This document shows positions 32,615 to 40,781 of a stretch of 64,000 nt of DNA, in pieces. This DNA is from Streptomyces sp. F001 (GTDB taxonomy: Bacteria; Actinomycetota; Actinomycetes; Streptomycetales; Streptomycetaceae). The translations under genes and the position numbers were made by a program. The stretch covers positions 1 through 64,000 of the forward strand of contig NZ_QZWF01000017.1 of NCBI RefSeq assembly GCF_004187715.1, read 5' to 3'. Each line of letters opens with the position of its first letter. The first letter of the stretch is position 1. The notes below the pieces were generated by a model that was not told the DNA's origin, did not search any database, and saw nothing but the letters and a program-made list of their open reading frames with translations.

Positions 32615-32872
32615 ATGGACTGGCGTCACAACGCCGTTTGCCGCGAGGAAGACCCCGAGCTCTTCTTCCCCATCGGCAACACCGGTCCTGCGCTGCTGCA
32701 GATCGAGGAAGCCAAGGCCGTCTGCCGTCGCTGCCCGGTTATCGAGCAGTGCCTGCAGTGGGCGCTCGAGTCCGGTCAGGACTCCGGCGTCTGGGGTGGT
32801 CTCAGCGAGGACGAGCGCCGCGCCATGAAGCGCCGCGCCGCCCGCAACCGGGCCCGTCAGGCCTCCGCCTGA
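32615..32872 (+). CDS. wblE: WhiB-like iron-sulfur regulator WblE
   Basis: This is an 85-residue Wbl protein. The [4Fe-4S] ligands are Cys9, Cys37, Cys40 and Cys46 (AVC...AVCRRCPVIEQC). The GVWGG turn is at 58-62, followed by the basic DNA-binding tail RRAMKRRAARNRARQASA. It is redox-responsive and works with the principal sigma factor. Sequence identity with S. coelicolor WblE appears very high. The ORF extends upstream to 32429, but the ATG at 32615 with AAGGAGAGG is the real start. A terminator follows after about 115 bp. Confidence 0.96.
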   Translation: MDWRHNAVCREEDPELFFPIGNTGPALLQIEEAKAVCRRCPVIEQCLQWALESGQDSGVWGGLSEDERRAMKRRAARNRARQASA

Positions 32873-32988
32873 CACACCCACCCCGCTGACAGCCTGAGCT
32901 TGGCGGCGCGTACAGCGAGTACGTAACTCCCGCCCCCGAGCCGCAGCGCGCAGTACCCCCGATGCGCTTAGCAGCAGCAACGAGCACT

Positions 32989-33018
32989 GGCCTCGGACCA
33001 CAAGGTCCGGGGCTTTTT
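32989..33018 (+). terminator. Intrinsic terminator of wblE
   Basis: GGCCTCGGACC pairs with GGTCCGGGGCT around an ACAA loop, followed by TTTTT (33014-33018). A classical hairpin plus U-run. Confidence 0.85.
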
Positions 33019-33079
33019 GCTGCGTTGATCACTTCCCTGTGTTCATCGCCCGGCCGTGTTCATCACGTCGCTGCGGTGA

Positions 33080-34555
33080 TCACTTCTGCGCCCGCACCGG
33101 GATGTCCAGGATCACCTGCGTGCCGCGCTCCGGAGCCGGGACCATGTCGAAGGTCCCGCCCAACTCGCCCTCCACCAGCGTCCGTACGATCTGCAGGCCG
33201 AGGTTGCCGGAGGTGTGCGGGTCGAAGCCCTCGGGCAGGCCGACCCCGTCGTCCTGGACGGTGACCAGGAGGCGGGACTCCTTCGTCGTACCGCCGCGGA
33301 CGGCCGAGACCTCGACCGTGCCGGTGTCGCCCTCGCGGAAGCCGTGCTCGAGGGCGTTCTGCAGCACCTCGGTCAGCACCATCGACAGCGGGGTCGCGAC
33401 CTCGGCGTCGAGGATGCCGAAGCGGCCGGTGCGCCGGCCGGCGACCTTGCCCGGTGAGATCTCGGCGACCATCGCCAGCACCCGGTCGGCGATCTCGTCG
33501 AACTCCACGCGCTCGTCCAGGTTCTGGGAGAGCGTCTCGTGCACGATCGCGATCGAGCCGACCCGCCGGACCGCCTCTTCGAGGGCCGCGCGGCCCCGCT
33601 CGGACTCGATACGCCGGGCTTGGAGGCGCAGCAGGGCGGCCACCGTCTGGAGGTTGTTCTTCACCCGGTGGTGGATCTCCCGGATGGTCGCGTCCTTGGT
33701 GATCAACTCCCGCTCTCGGCGCCGAAGTTCGGTGACGTCCCGGAGCAGGACCAGCGAACCGATGCGGGTGCCCTTGGGCTTGAGCGGGATCGCGCGGAAC
33801 TGGATCACGCCGTCATTGGCCTCGATCTCGAACTCGCGCGGCGCCCATCCGCTGGCCACCTTGGCGAGCGCCTCGTCCACCGGCCCGCGGGAGGGGGCGA
33901 GTTCGGCGGTCGTCCGGCCCAGGTGATGGCCGACGAGGTCGGCGGCGAGGCCCATACGGTGGTAGGCGGAGAGGGCGTTCGGGGAGGCGTACTGGACGAT
34001 GCCGTCCGCGTCGAGCCGGATCAGTCCGTCGCCCACACGGGGCGAGGCGTCCATGTCGACCTGCTGGTTCGCGAAGGGAAAAGCGCCGGCCGCGATCATC
34101 TGGGCGAGGTCCGAGGCGCTCTGCAGGTAGGTCAGCTCCAGGCGGCTCGGGGTGCGGACGGTGAGGAGGTTGGTGTTGCGGGCGATGACGCCGAGGACGC
34201 GCCCGTCCCGGCGTACCGGAATCGACTCGACCCGGACCGGGACCTCCTCGCGCCACTCCGGGTCGCCCTCGCGCACGATGCGGCCCTCGTCGAGCGCGGC
34301 GTCCAGCATGGGGCGGCGGCCGCGCGGGACGAGATGGCCGACCATGTCGTCCTGGTAGGAGGTGGGGCCGGTGTTGGGCCGCATCTGGGCGACGGAGACA
34401 TAGCGGGTGCCGTCGCGGGTGGGGACCCACAGGACGAGGTCGGCGAAGGAGAGGTCGGAGAGCAGCTGCCACTCCGAGACCAGCAGATGGAGCCACTCGA
34501 GGTCGGAGTCGTCGAGGGCGGTGTGCTGGCGGACCAGTTCGTTCATGGAGGGCAC
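33080..34555 (-). CDS. Sensor histidine kinase, PdtaS-like (HisKA_2)
   Basis: This is a 491-residue soluble kinase (488 if the ATG at 34546 is used). The N-terminal GAF-like domain is followed by a PAS domain around 170-290 (DGLIRLDADGIVQYASPNALSAYHRMGL). The HisKA_2 phosphoacceptor is EIHHRVKNNLQTVAALLRLQARR, and the ATPase has the N-box LTEVLQNALEHGF and G-box VQDDGVGLPEGFD. No membrane segment. It resembles mycobacterial PdtaS, which signals to an ANTAR RNA-binding response regulator; no such regulator is adjacent. It is divergent from the sRNA locus at about 34.7 kb. Confidence 0.92.
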   Translation of the reverse strand: MPSMNELVRQHTALDDSDLEWLHLLVSEWQLLSDLSFADLVLWVPTRDGTRYVSVAQMRPNTGPTSYQDDMVGHLVPRGRRPMLDAALDEGRIVREGDPEWREEVPVRVESIPVRRDGRVLGVIARNTNLLTVRTPSRLELTYLQSASDLAQMIAAGAFPFANQQVDMDASPRVGDGLIRLDADGIVQYASPNALSAYHRMGLAADLVGHHLGRTTAELAPSRGPVDEALAKVASGWAPREFEIEANDGVIQFRAIPLKPKGTRIGSLVLLRDVTELRRRERELITKDATIREIHHRVKNNLQTVAALLRLQARRIESERGRAALEEAVRRVGSIAIVHETLSQNLDERVEFDEIADRVLAMVAEISPGKVAGRRTGRFGILDAEVATPLSMVLTEVLQNALEHGFREGDTGTVEVSAVRGGTTKESRLLVTVQDDGVGLPEGFDPHTSGNLGLQIVRTLVEGELGGTFDMVPAPERGTQVILDIPVRAQK

Positions 34556-34644
34556 GTTGCGAGCGTACCTGGGGGTTTGTGCAGGTCCTAAAAGCGCCCG
34601 GCGTCCGCAAGAGGCTGTGAAACACCCGCGGGCCGCGGCGCCTG

Positions 34645-34803
34645 AGAGGGACCCTCAACCCTCCCGGCACCGCAGCCCGGAGCAACATCGGCCGCGGGGT
34701 GTGCGGTCCCGGTCGGCCGAAGATGAGGAGCCGGGGCAGTCAGGGCAGAGAGCTCCGGTCCCTCGATCCGCCTTCCTGTGCGGGGAAGACGGAGGCTTTT
34801 TCT
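34645..34803 (+). ncRNA. scr5239: Probable sRNA at the scr5239 position
   Basis: The 519-bp gap after the histidine kinase has, on the plus strand, several GC-rich stems and ends in a hairpin CCG(C)CTTCC...GGAAG(A)CGG followed by AGGCTTTTT (34799-34803). No coding potential is seen on that strand. S. coelicolor has a conserved 159-nt sRNA, scr5239, at the same place beside the orthologous kinase gene; it is known to repress dagA (agarase) and metE. The 5' end is set by that length, so it is approximate. The assignment rests on position and the terminator, not on alignment. Confidence 0.55.
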
Positions 34804-34835
34804 GGTCCTCCAGCGCATGGTGGACCCCTGCCCAT

Positions 34836-34851
34836 TGTGGACTAGACCACT
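34836..34851. promoter_or_regulatory. DasR binding site (dre), orphan
   Basis: TGTGGACTAGACCACT matches the dre consensus AGTGGTCTAGACCACT at 14 of 16 positions. It is 33 bp past the sRNA terminator and over 200 bp from the SIS gene's stop, so it fronts no obvious gene. Confidence 0.65.
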
Positions 34852-34927
34852 GTGCGTGTCCATGGAGCGGGGCAGTTGTTGTTGAAGGCTGTGTGGTGTT
34901 GGCGCTTCGAAGCCTAACCCGCTTGGC

Positions 34928-35014
34928 TCAGCTGCGGGGCCAGATGGCCATGGCAATTTCCGCGAGCGCTTCCGGTTCCGCCCGGCTCGCGCCGTTGCGC
35001 GCCTGTTGTGACAT
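34928..35014 (-). CDS. Candidate very small protein (28 residues)
   Basis: An ATG-started ORF encodes MSQQARNGASRAEPEALAEI and ends AMAIWPRS. It has a plausible though weak ribosome site (GAGGATCCAGGGC) and lies 51 bp downstream of the SIS gene on the same strand. No family is known to me. It may be coding or chance; conservation would decide. Confidence 0.3.
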   Translation of the reverse strand: MSQQARNGASRAEPEALAEIAMAIWPRS

Positions 35015-35065
35015 GCCCTGGATCCTCGCGCCCGTGTGGCGGGCGAGTCGTTCAGCGGGCCGCCC

Positions 35066-36151
35066 TCACCGGGTCTCCGTCACCTTCGCCAGGGCGCGCG
35101 GGGCGTCCGGGTCCTGGCCGCGGGCGATGGTGATCTCGTAGGCCAGGAGTTGGAGGGGGATGATCTCCAGGACGGGCTGGACCTCCTCGGCCACACCGTC
35201 GGTGGGCAGGACGAAGCCCACGGCGGCGCGCTCGACCTGGCTTCGGGGGCCGATGACGCACAGATCGGCGCCCCGGCCGCGCAATCGGTCGAGGACGGGC
35301 TGGAGAGCCTCCCCTCCCTTGCCGTCGGTCACGACCGCGATGACCGGGGAGACGTTGTCGACCATGGCGAGGGGGCCGTGCAGCAGGTCGGCGCCGGAAT
35401 AGGAGAGCGCGGGGATGTAGCTGGTCTCCATCAGCTTGAGGGCGGCCTCCTTGGCCGTGGGGTAGCCGTAGCCGCGCGAGGTGATCACCATGCGCTCGGC
35501 GAAGCGGTAGCGGGCGGCGAGGGCGCGTACCTCGTCCTGCCGGGCGAGCAGCTGTTCGGCGAGGCCCGGCAGCGCCTTCGCGGGGGCGCCCTCGCCGCCG
35601 CGCAGGCCCTCGACGAAGAGGTAGAGCGCGAGGAGGGAGGCGGTGTAGGTCTTGGTGGCGGGGAGGGCTCTCTCGGGTCCGGCCAGGATGTCGATGTGAT
35701 ACTCGGAGACGCCGGCCAGCGCGGAGTCCGGGTTGTTGGTCACCGCGAGGGTGATCGCGCCCGCCTCGCGGGCGGCCCGGGTGGAGGCCACGAGGTCCGG
35801 GGAACCGCCGGACTGGCTGACGGTGATGAGGAGGACGTCGGTGAGGTCGGGGCGGGCGCCGTAGGCCGTCGTGGTGGACATCGAACTGAGACCGCAGGGC
35901 AGGCCCAGGCGGATTTCGAGGAGGTACTTGGCGTACAGCGCGGCGTTGTCGGAGGTGCCACGGGCGGAGAGCAGTACGAAACGGGGTGTGCGGGCGGCGA
36001 TCTCCCGGGCCACCTGGTGAATGGCCGGGGTGCCCTCGTCCAGGATCCGCCTGAGTACGGCGGGCTGTTGGGCCATCTCGCGGCCATGATCCGGCCGGGG
36101 ACGTCGGGTGGGGGGGCGTGGGTCGTGAGGGTACGGGGTCGTGGCGGTCAT
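35066..36151 (-). CDS. SIS-domain sugar isomerase (glucosamine-6-phosphate deaminase/GlmS-like)
   Basis: This is a 361-residue protein with two SIS domains and no glutaminase domain. Domain 1 has LSARGTSDNAALYAKYLLE and LLITVSQSGGSPDLVASTRAA (the SQSG phosphosugar loop). Domain 2 has ITSRGYGYPTAKEAALKLME and AVVTDGKGG. The C-terminal tail is GlmS-like. Without the glutaminase part it probably deaminates or isomerises an amino-sugar phosphate rather than making glucosamine-6-phosphate. The start ATG at 36151 follows GGAGG. It is divergent from nagB, with a dre site between, so DasR control is likely. Confidence 0.88.
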   Translation of the reverse strand: MTATTPYPHDPRPPTRRPRPDHGREMAQQPAVLRRILDEGTPAIHQVAREIAARTPRFVLLSARGTSDNAALYAKYLLEIRLGLPCGLSSMSTTTAYGARPDLTDVLLITVSQSGGSPDLVASTRAAREAGAITLAVTNNPDSALAGVSEYHIDILAGPERALPATKTYTASLLALYLFVEGLRGGEGAPAKALPGLAEQLLARQDEVRALAARYRFAERMVITSRGYGYPTAKEAALKLMETSYIPALSYSGADLLHGPLAMVDNVSPVIAVVTDGKGGEALQPVLDRLRGRGADLCVIGPRSQVERAAVGFVLPTDGVAEEVQPVLEIIPLQLLAYEITIARGQDPDAPRALAKVTETR

Positions 36152-36367
36152 GGGGTCCTCCGCGTTTCGCCCTGCCGTTGTCCTGGCCGCTCTGTCCTGA
36201 CGGCTCTCTGCTGACGTTCCCATTCCACTCCCCGGCGCCGGGCGGCGCCTGCTCAGGTCCGCCGGGTCGGCCCTGCGGCGGGGCGATACGCGCCTGTGGG
36301 GCAGTTGTCGTGCCGGGTCGGCCGGTGGGCTCATACACACCTGGGACGGGAGGCCGAGCCCTGCTAG

Positions 36368-36383
36368 ATTGGTCTAAACCACC
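36368..36383. promoter_or_regulatory. DasR binding site (dre) upstream of nagB
   Basis: ATTGGTCTAAACCACC matches the dre consensus at 13 of 16 positions and is 49 bp before the nagB start, in the divergent gap with the SIS gene. DasR represses nagB in S. coelicolor, and GlcN-6-P relieves it. Confidence 0.85.
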
Positions 36384-36431
36384 TACCCTTTCGGGTGCCC
36401 TTCGCGTCCTCTCCAGATCGGCAGGCCCAGC

Positions 36432-37217
36432 GTGGAAGTTGTCATCGTTCCCGACGCCGAGGCGGGCGGCGAGCTGATCGCCGAGGCCATGGCGCAGCTG
36501 CTCAGGCGCAAGCCCGACGCCCTGCTCGGCGTGGCCACCGGCTCGACCCCGCTGCCCGTCTACCAGGCGCTGGCGGCCAAGGTGCGCTCCGGCGCCGCCG
36601 ACGTCTCGCGGGCGTGGATCGCGCAGCTCGACGAGTACGTGGGGCTGCCGGCCGAGCATCCGGAGTCGTACCGCTCGGTGCTGCGACGCGAGGTGCTGGA
36701 GCCGCTCGGCATCGGGATGGGCGCGTTCATGGGACCGGACGGTACGGCCGAGGACGTGCCGGGGGCCTGTGCGGCGTACGACAGGGCGCTGGGCGAGGCC
36801 GGCGGGGTGGACCTCCAACTGCTCGGGATCGGCACCGACGGGCACATCGGGTTCAACGAGCCCTGCTCGTCGCTCGCCTCGCGCACCCGGATCAAGACGC
36901 TGACCGAGCAGACCCGGATCGACAACGCCCGCTTCTTCGACGGCGACATCGACCAGGTGCCGCATCACGTCATCACGCAGGGCATCGGGACGATTCTGGA
37001 GGCGCGGCACCTGGTGCTGCTCGCGACCGGCGAGGGCAAGGCGGACGCGGTCGCCGCGACGGTCGAGGGGCCGGTGGCCGCGGTGTGCCCGGCCTCTGCG
37101 CTTCAGCTTCATCCGCATGCGACGGTTGTCGTCGACGAGGGGGCTGCGTCCAAGCTGAAGCTTGCCGACTATTTTCGGCATACGTATGCCAACAAGCCGG
37201 AGTGGCAGGGAATTTAG
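36432..37217 (+). CDS. nagB: Glucosamine-6-phosphate deaminase
   Basis: This is a 261-residue NagB. Signature segments are LLGVATGSTPLPVYQAL, AWIAQLDEYVGLP with the catalytic Asp, and LQLLGIGTDGHIGFNEPCSSL, ending HATVVVDEGAASKLK. It converts glucosamine-6-phosphate to fructose-6-phosphate and ammonia, feeding N-acetylglucosamine into glycolysis; its substrate is also the DasR effector. Start is GTG at 36432. It is preceded by a dre site and followed by a perfect hairpin. Confidence 0.96.
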   Translation: MEVVIVPDAEAGGELIAEAMAQLLRRKPDALLGVATGSTPLPVYQALAAKVRSGAADVSRAWIAQLDEYVGLPAEHPESYRSVLRREVLEPLGIGMGAFMGPDGTAEDVPGACAAYDRALGEAGGVDLQLLGIGTDGHIGFNEPCSSLASRTRIKTLTEQTRIDNARFFDGDIDQVPHHVITQGIGTILEARHLVLLATGEGKADAVAATVEGPVAAVCPASALQLHPHATVVVDEGAASKLKLADYFRHTYANKPEWQGI

Positions 37218-37269
37218 AGCCGGTTTCGTCTGCCGGGTTCGGTGAGGCGCGGACTGCGGACCGTGGTGG

Positions 37270-37324
37270 GCTGGTCGCGCCCACGCGGCGGAGCCGCATA
37301 TTTTCACAGCCCCGCGCCCCTAAA
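37270..37324 (-). repeat. Second type of dispersed intergenic repeat
   Basis: Read on the minus strand it begins AGGGGCGCGGGGCTGTGA, then ATATGCGGCTCCGCCGCG, then GTGGGCGCGACCAG. The same core (GGGGCGCGGG, TGT.AA, ATATGCGGCTCCGCCGCG) recurs at 56577-56614 upstream of the TPR gene's end. Such sequences are widespread in Streptomyces intergenic DNA. Confidence 0.75.
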
Positions 37325-37330
37325 GGCGTT

Positions 37331-37367
37331 ACAGGCGCCGGTTCCCTTCCGAGGAACCGGCGCCTGT
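37331..37367. terminator. Perfect hairpin between nagB and the hexosaminidase gene
   Basis: ACAGGCGCCGGTTCC and GGAACCGGCGCCTGT form a 15-bp perfect stem with a 7-base loop. It can stop both convergent transcripts. Confidence 0.85.
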
Positions 37368-37380
37368 CGCGTCGTATGGG

Positions 37381-38862
37381 CTACGCGCCCGCGATGACCT
37401 CCGCCGCTGCTCGGCCGCTGGCGCGGGATGCGCCGTGGGTGGCTATGTGGAGGGCGCCTCGGGGAGCCGCCTGGGGGACGCCCATCTCGACCACGATCGT
37501 GTCGGGGCGTGCCGTGAGGAGGGTGTCGAGGGCAGCTGCCATCCACGGGTGGCGGTGTTCGTCGCGGACGACGGCCACGATGCGGCGGGGGCCGGCTGCC
37601 TTGAGGGCCGCGGGTCCCGCCTCCTCCCCCGCGAAGGTGCCGGCCTCGGTGCCGGGCAGCAGAGCCGCCAGCTCCGCGGTCACGCCCCAGGGGGTCTCGT
37701 CGCCGACAGCGATGTTGGCGACGGGAGTGAGGGCGGCGACATAGGGGGGCGCGGTGAGCGGGGTGAAGGGGCCCGCGCCGGTCACCTTCAGCGCGCGGCG
37801 GGCCGCACGCAGGCCCACCTCGCTGTCGGCACCGTCCGCCTTCGCGGCCGACGTCGCCGTCCACCGCGCCAGTTTGCGCACTCGTTCCGCCGCGTCCGCG
37901 AGCCGCTCCTCGGGGAGTTCACCGGCGCGTACCCCCGCCACCAGGGCGTCGCGCAACCGCCGTACCGTCTCGTCGTCGGCCAGGCCGCCGCCCACGCAGA
38001 TCGCGTCGGCGCCGGCCGCGACGGCGAGGACGCTGCCGCGTTCGATGCCGTACGTGCCCGAGATGGCCCGCATTTCCATGCCGTCGGTGACGATCAGGCC
38101 GTCGTAGCCGAGGTCGCGGCGCAGCAGGTCCGTCAGGACCGTGCCCGACAGGGTTGCCGGGCGGTCCGGGTCCAGGGCCGGGACCAGGATGTGGGCGCTC
38201 ATCACCGCCTTCGTACCGGCGGCTATGGCGGCGCGGAACGGGGCCAGTTCGCGGTCGCCGAGCACGGTGGCGTCCGCGTCGATGCGGGGCAGGGCGTGGT
38301 GGGAGTCGACGGCCGTGTCGCCGTGGCCGGGGAAGTGCTTGGTGCAGGCGGCGACGCCGGCGGACTGCAGGCCGGTGACGTAGGCGGCGGTGTGCCGGGC
38401 GACCAGGGCGGGGTCGGCGCCGAAGGAGCGGACGCCGATGACCGGGTTGCCGGGGTTGGAGTTGACGTCCGCCGACGGGGCCCAGTTGAAGTTGACCCCG
38501 CAGGCTGCCAGTCGGCGGCCGAGCTCGGCTGCCACCTCCGTCGTCAGGTCCACGTCGTCCACCGCTCCGAGGGCGTGGTTGCCGGGGAAGGAGGAGCCGG
38601 TACGGACCTCCAGGCGGGTGACGTCGCCGCCCTCCTCGTCGATGGCGACCAGGACGTCGTCGCGTTCGGCGCGCAACTGGGCGGTCAGGGCGACGAGTTG
38701 CTCGGGCGATGCGATGTTGCGGCCGAACAGACCGACGGAGGCGAGGCCCTCGCCGATGCGGCGCAGCAGCCAGTCGGGGGCCGCGGTGCCGGTGAAGCCG
38801 GGCTGGAGGACCGTCAGCGCGTCACGGGTGAGCGTGTCGGTATCGCTGGCGAATGTCGTCAT
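37381..38862 (-). CDS. Glycoside hydrolase family 3 beta-N-acetylhexosaminidase (NagZ-like)
   Basis: This is a 493-residue GH3 protein. The catalytic barrel has VLVAIDEEGGDVTRLE, ACTKHFPGHGDTAVDSHHALPRID (the KHFPGHG loop) and the nucleophile region LIVTDGMEMRAISGTYG. The C-terminal 150 residues form a second domain. There is no signal peptide. It cleaves terminal GlcNAc from short chitin or muropeptide fragments inside the cell, providing monomers for nagB. The start lies 8 bp after the dasC stop, so it is the last gene of the das operon. The orthologous gene has this position in S. coelicolor. Confidence 0.92.
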   Translation of the reverse strand: MTTFASDTDTLTRDALTVLQPGFTGTAAPDWLLRRIGEGLASVGLFGRNIASPEQLVALTAQLRAERDDVLVAIDEEGGDVTRLEVRTGSSFPGNHALGAVDDVDLTTEVAAELGRRLAACGVNFNWAPSADVNSNPGNPVIGVRSFGADPALVARHTAAYVTGLQSAGVAACTKHFPGHGDTAVDSHHALPRIDADATVLGDRELAPFRAAIAAGTKAVMSAHILVPALDPDRPATLSGTVLTDLLRRDLGYDGLIVTDGMEMRAISGTYGIERGSVLAVAAGADAICVGGGLADDETVRRLRDALVAGVRAGELPEERLADAAERVRKLARWTATSAAKADGADSEVGLRAARRALKVTGAGPFTPLTAPPYVAALTPVANIAVGDETPWGVTAELAALLPGTEAGTFAGEEAGPAALKAAGPRRIVAVVRDEHRHPWMAAALDTLLTARPDTIVVEMGVPQAAPRGALHIATHGASRASGRAAAEVIAGA

Positions 38863-38870
38863 GGAGGGCG

Positions 38871-39701
38871 TTATCCCTTCACGGCGCCGGCGGTCAGACC
38901 ACTGACGGCCTTGCGCTGCAGGAAGACGAAGAGGATCAGGATCGGGATGGCGAAGAGGGACGAGGCGGCCATGGTTGCGCCCCAGTCGTTGCCGAAGACG
39001 CTCTGGAAGCTGGTGAGCCACAGCGGCAGCGTCTGCGCCTCGGCCTCCTTGTTGACGACCAGGACGAGCGGGAGCTCGTTCCAGGCGGTGATGAAGCCGA
39101 ACATCGAGGTGGCCATCAGGCCGGGCGCGAGCAGCGGGAAGATGACCTTGCGGAAGGCCTGGCCGCGGGTGCAGCCGTCGACCATCGCCGACTCCTCCAG
39201 CTCCCGGGGCACTGCGGCGACGAAGCCGCGCAGCGTCAGGATGGTGAAGGGCAGGATCATCATCGTGTAGAAGAGCGTCAGCGGAACCAGGCTGTTCAGC
39301 ATCGACGCGTCCCGCACGATCATGTAGATCGCGATGACCATGACTTCCCACGGCGCCATCTGCGCCATCATGAAGCCGACGATGAAGCCGCGCCGCCCCT
39401 TGAACCGCATACGGGCCAGGGCGAAGGCCCCGGCGAGCGCGATGAGCAGCGAGAAGACGACCGCGAGTACCGTGACGACCAGCGAGTTGGTGACGAACGT
39501 CCAGAAGTTGTCGGCGTCGGTCGCGGTCTTGAAGTGCTCGAAGGTGGCATCGGTCGGGAACCAGACCGGGTCCTCCGAGATGATGTCGCCGGTCGGCTTG
39601 AACGCCGTCGCGAACATCCAGTACACGGGGAAGACGAAACCGATGAACAGGACGACGGCCGTGACGTTGGGCCACAGGCGGCCGAAGAGCGAGCGCTTCA
39701 C
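38871..39701 (-). CDS. dasC: Chitobiose ABC transporter permease DasC
   Basis: This is a 276-residue MalG-type permease with six spans. FAFALARMRFKGRRG-type text and the EAA loop ELEESAMVDGCTRGQAFRKVI (first part ELEESAMVDGCTRGQAFRK) are present. Start GTG overlaps the dasB stop in a GTGA. It pairs with DasB to form the pore for chitobiose and chito-oligosaccharides captured by DasA. No ATPase gene is present; the shared MsiK ATPase, encoded elsewhere, energises this class in Streptomyces. Confidence 0.95.
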   Translation of the reverse strand: MKRSLFGRLWPNVTAVVLFIGFVFPVYWMFATAFKPTGDIISEDPVWFPTDATFEHFKTATDADNFWTFVTNSLVVTVLAVVFSLLIALAGAFALARMRFKGRRGFIVGFMMAQMAPWEVMVIAIYMIVRDASMLNSLVPLTLFYTMMILPFTILTLRGFVAAVPRELEESAMVDGCTRGQAFRKVIFPLLAPGLMATSMFGFITAWNELPLVLVVNKEAEAQTLPLWLTSFQSVFGNDWGATMAASSLFAIPILILFVFLQRKAVSGLTAGAVKG

Positions 39702-40672
39702 AGCTCGTCCTCCTCTTGCTTGAGCACGATCCGCAGGTAGTACGCGGTCAGAGCGAGCAGGATCAGGATGGTCAGGACGGCGATCGCCGCGCCCCTGCCG
39801 TAGTGCTGGTTGCCAACGCCCTCGATGTAGGCGTAGACGGGCAGGATCTCCGTCAGCCGGTCGGGGCCGCCACCGTTGAAGGCATAGACCTGCACGAACG
39901 CCTTGAAGACCCAGATGATCTCCAGGAACGTGGTGGCGTAGAGGAACGGACGCAGGAACGGGAACGTGACGGTGGTGAAGCTCCGCCAGGCACCGGCCCC
40001 GTCGAGGGCGGCGGCCTCGTAGAGCTCGTCCGGGATGGTGGTGGTCGCGGCGTAGAGGTTGAGCGCGACGAAGGGGATCGACATCCAGACGATCAGCACG
40101 GTGACGACGAAGAACGTCGACATCTGGCTGCTGGTCCAGCTGTAGTCGGCCATGGAATGCCAGCCGAGCTTGTCGAGCACCCAGTTGACGACGCCGAAGC
40201 GCTGGGCGAACAGCCACTGGTAGACGGTGGTCGCGGCGACCACGGGCATCGCCCAGGCCAGCACCAGCCCGATCATCAGCGTGACCCGCATCCGCTTGCC
40301 CAGGCGGGCGAGCAACAGGCCGATCAGGGCGCCGAAGATCATGATCAGGACGACGTTCACCGCCGTGAACAGGATCGAGCGCAGGGTGACCCGCCAGAAG
40401 TCCCCTCCGGTGAGGGTCTCCTTGTAGTTGTCGATTCCGTTCCACTCGGTGACGTGCTGGATCAGCTGCGCCATGTTGAGGTTCTGGAACGACAGCAGTA
40501 CGTCCTTCAGCAGCGGCCAGCCCAGCAGCAGCACGGTGGCCACGCAGGCCGGCAGCAGCAACAGATACGGGGCGAGGGCGCCGCCGCGCTGCGGAGGCCT
40601 GCGGGGTTCCCGGTCGTCCGGCTTGTGGACATCGACCGGACCGGAGGGCGGCCGTTCGGTCTGCACGGTCAT
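39698..40672 (-). CDS. dasB: Chitobiose ABC transporter permease DasB
   Basis: This is a 324-residue MalF-type permease. A Pro/Arg-rich cytoplasmic lead of about 30 residues precedes six spans; the EAA loop reads ELYEAAALDGAGAWRSFTTV. It starts 109 bp after the dasA stop, with a stem-loop between that could set lower expression than dasA. It overlaps dasC by 4 bp. It works with DasA and DasC. Confidence 0.95.
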   Translation of the reverse strand: MTVQTERPPSGPVDVHKPDDREPRRPPQRGGALAPYLLLLPACVATVLLLGWPLLKDVLLSFQNLNMAQLIQHVTEWNGIDNYKETLTGGDFWRVTLRSILFTAVNVVLIMIFGALIGLLLARLGKRMRVTLMIGLVLAWAMPVVAATTVYQWLFAQRFGVVNWVLDKLGWHSMADYSWTSSQMSTFFVVTVLIVWMSIPFVALNLYAATTTIPDELYEAAALDGAGAWRSFTTVTFPFLRPFLYATTFLEIIWVFKAFVQVYAFNGGGPDRLTEILPVYAYIEGVGNQHYGRGAAIAVLTILILLALTAYYLRIVLKQEEDEL

Positions 40673-40730
40673 GCTCGCGATCTCTCTTCTCGACCTACGG
40701 TGTCCCGTCAGCGGGAGCAGGAGCGGGAAC

Positions 40731-40759
40731 GGGGGCCGTACGGCGCACGCGCGGCCCCC
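40731..40759 (-). terminator. Stem-loop between dasA and dasB
   Basis: GGGGGCCG (40731-40738) pairs with CGGCCCCC (40752-40759) without a U-run. It may be an attenuator or an mRNA-stabilising structure that makes dasA more abundant than dasBC. Confidence 0.55.
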
Positions 40760-40781
40760 GCCCCGGCATGAGCACCGGCGC

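Noticed and set aside
34588..34956. Minus-strand ORF of 122 codons in the sRNA region
   Set aside because: Low-complexity translation, no ribosome site, and it runs through the structured region and terminator.
35052..37307. Minus-strand ORF of 751 codons across the SIS and nagB genes
   Set aside because: Composition is Arg/Pro/Ala-rich as expected of a shadow frame; nagB and the SIS gene are the real coding frames.
38863..39675. Upstream extension of the GH3 hexosaminidase to a 764-residue protein
   Set aside because: The extra part is out-of-frame dasC; the ATG at 38862 just after the dasC stop gives the normal GH3 N terminus.
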